DNA of 5,411 bases, from NCBI GenBank assembly GCA_900552365.1, contig URZP01000093.1, forward strand, positions 1 to 5,411, given 5' to 3'. Shown in pieces: positions 5,366 to 5,411 of the stretch. A program made the position numbers and the translations under genes. The DNA comes from an uncultured Coriobacteriaceae bacterium (GTDB lineage: Bacteria; Actinomycetota; Coriobacteriia; Coriobacteriales; Eggerthellaceae). The notes beneath the pieces are model-generated. The model saw nothing but the letters and a program-made list of their open reading frames with translations, searched no databases and was not told where the DNA came from. Positions within the stretch are counted from its first letter, which is position 1; every line of letters begins with the position of its first letter.

Positions 5366-5411
5366 ATGGCCGATCAGGTCGATAAAAACAGCGAGGTCGG
5401 CAAAGAGGCCG
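5366..5411 (+). CDS. Possible start of a downstream gene, cut by the window end
   Basis: An ATG at 5366, six bases after the serS stop, opens a frame that reads MADQVDKNSEVGKEA without interruption to the window edge. Its codons (GCC, GAT, CAG, GTC, GGC, GAG) fit the G/C-ending usage of serS, and the close spacing would suit an operon partner translated by coupling. No clear Shine-Dalgarno sequence precedes it. Fifteen hydrophilic residues are too few to identify a family, and no terminator lies between it and serS. Confidence 0.45.
   Translation, partial: MADQVDKNSEVGKEA

Overview
This GC-rich window looks like ordinary chromosome from a Gram-positive actinobacterium, most likely of the class Coriobacteriia (Eggerthella/Slackia-like). 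That placement is inferred from three things: G/C-biased third codon positions, a pyridoxamine kinase of the 'HDLxGYGKCSL' type, and an uncharacterised membrane-anchored Ser/Thr kinase beside housekeeping genes. No plasmid, phage, IS or CRISPR signature is visible.

Layout from left to right. Positions 1-51 are the 5' part of a minus-strand tRNA-Leu with anticodon CAG, cut by the window edge. Its promoter lies at 80-108 and points left. Diverging from it, 315-2342 (+) encodes a 675-residue Ser/Thr protein kinase. Its N-terminal kinase domain is joined by a charged linker to a C-terminal half with about eight or nine membrane segments. After 169 noncoding bases, 2512-3405 (+) encodes a pyridoxamine/pyridoxal kinase with its own promoter region. 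A very strong hairpin at 3435-3473 ends it and also ends the converging small gene 3524-3814 (-), which encodes a 96-residue single-pass membrane protein with an acidic then basic tail. A divergent regulatory region (3815-4066) follows, and then serS (4067-5359, +), a complete seryl-tRNA synthetase whose leader contains two small hairpins just before the ribosome binding site. Six bases after serS, a reading frame opens at 5366 and runs off the window.

The genes do not form one pathway. tRNA-Leu and serS belong to translation, and the pyridoxamine kinase belongs to vitamin B6 salvage (PLP supply). The Ser/Thr kinase and the small membrane protein are candidate envelope or signalling proteins of unknown role. 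No evident new defence or mobile system is present. The least explained objects are the polytopic kinase with its divergent motifs, the small membrane protein and the structured serS leader. No stretch longer than about 300 bases lacks a gene. The two largest gaps are 52-314 (tRNA promoter plus a weak candidate kinase promoter) and 3815-4066 (promoters and leaders of two divergent genes).
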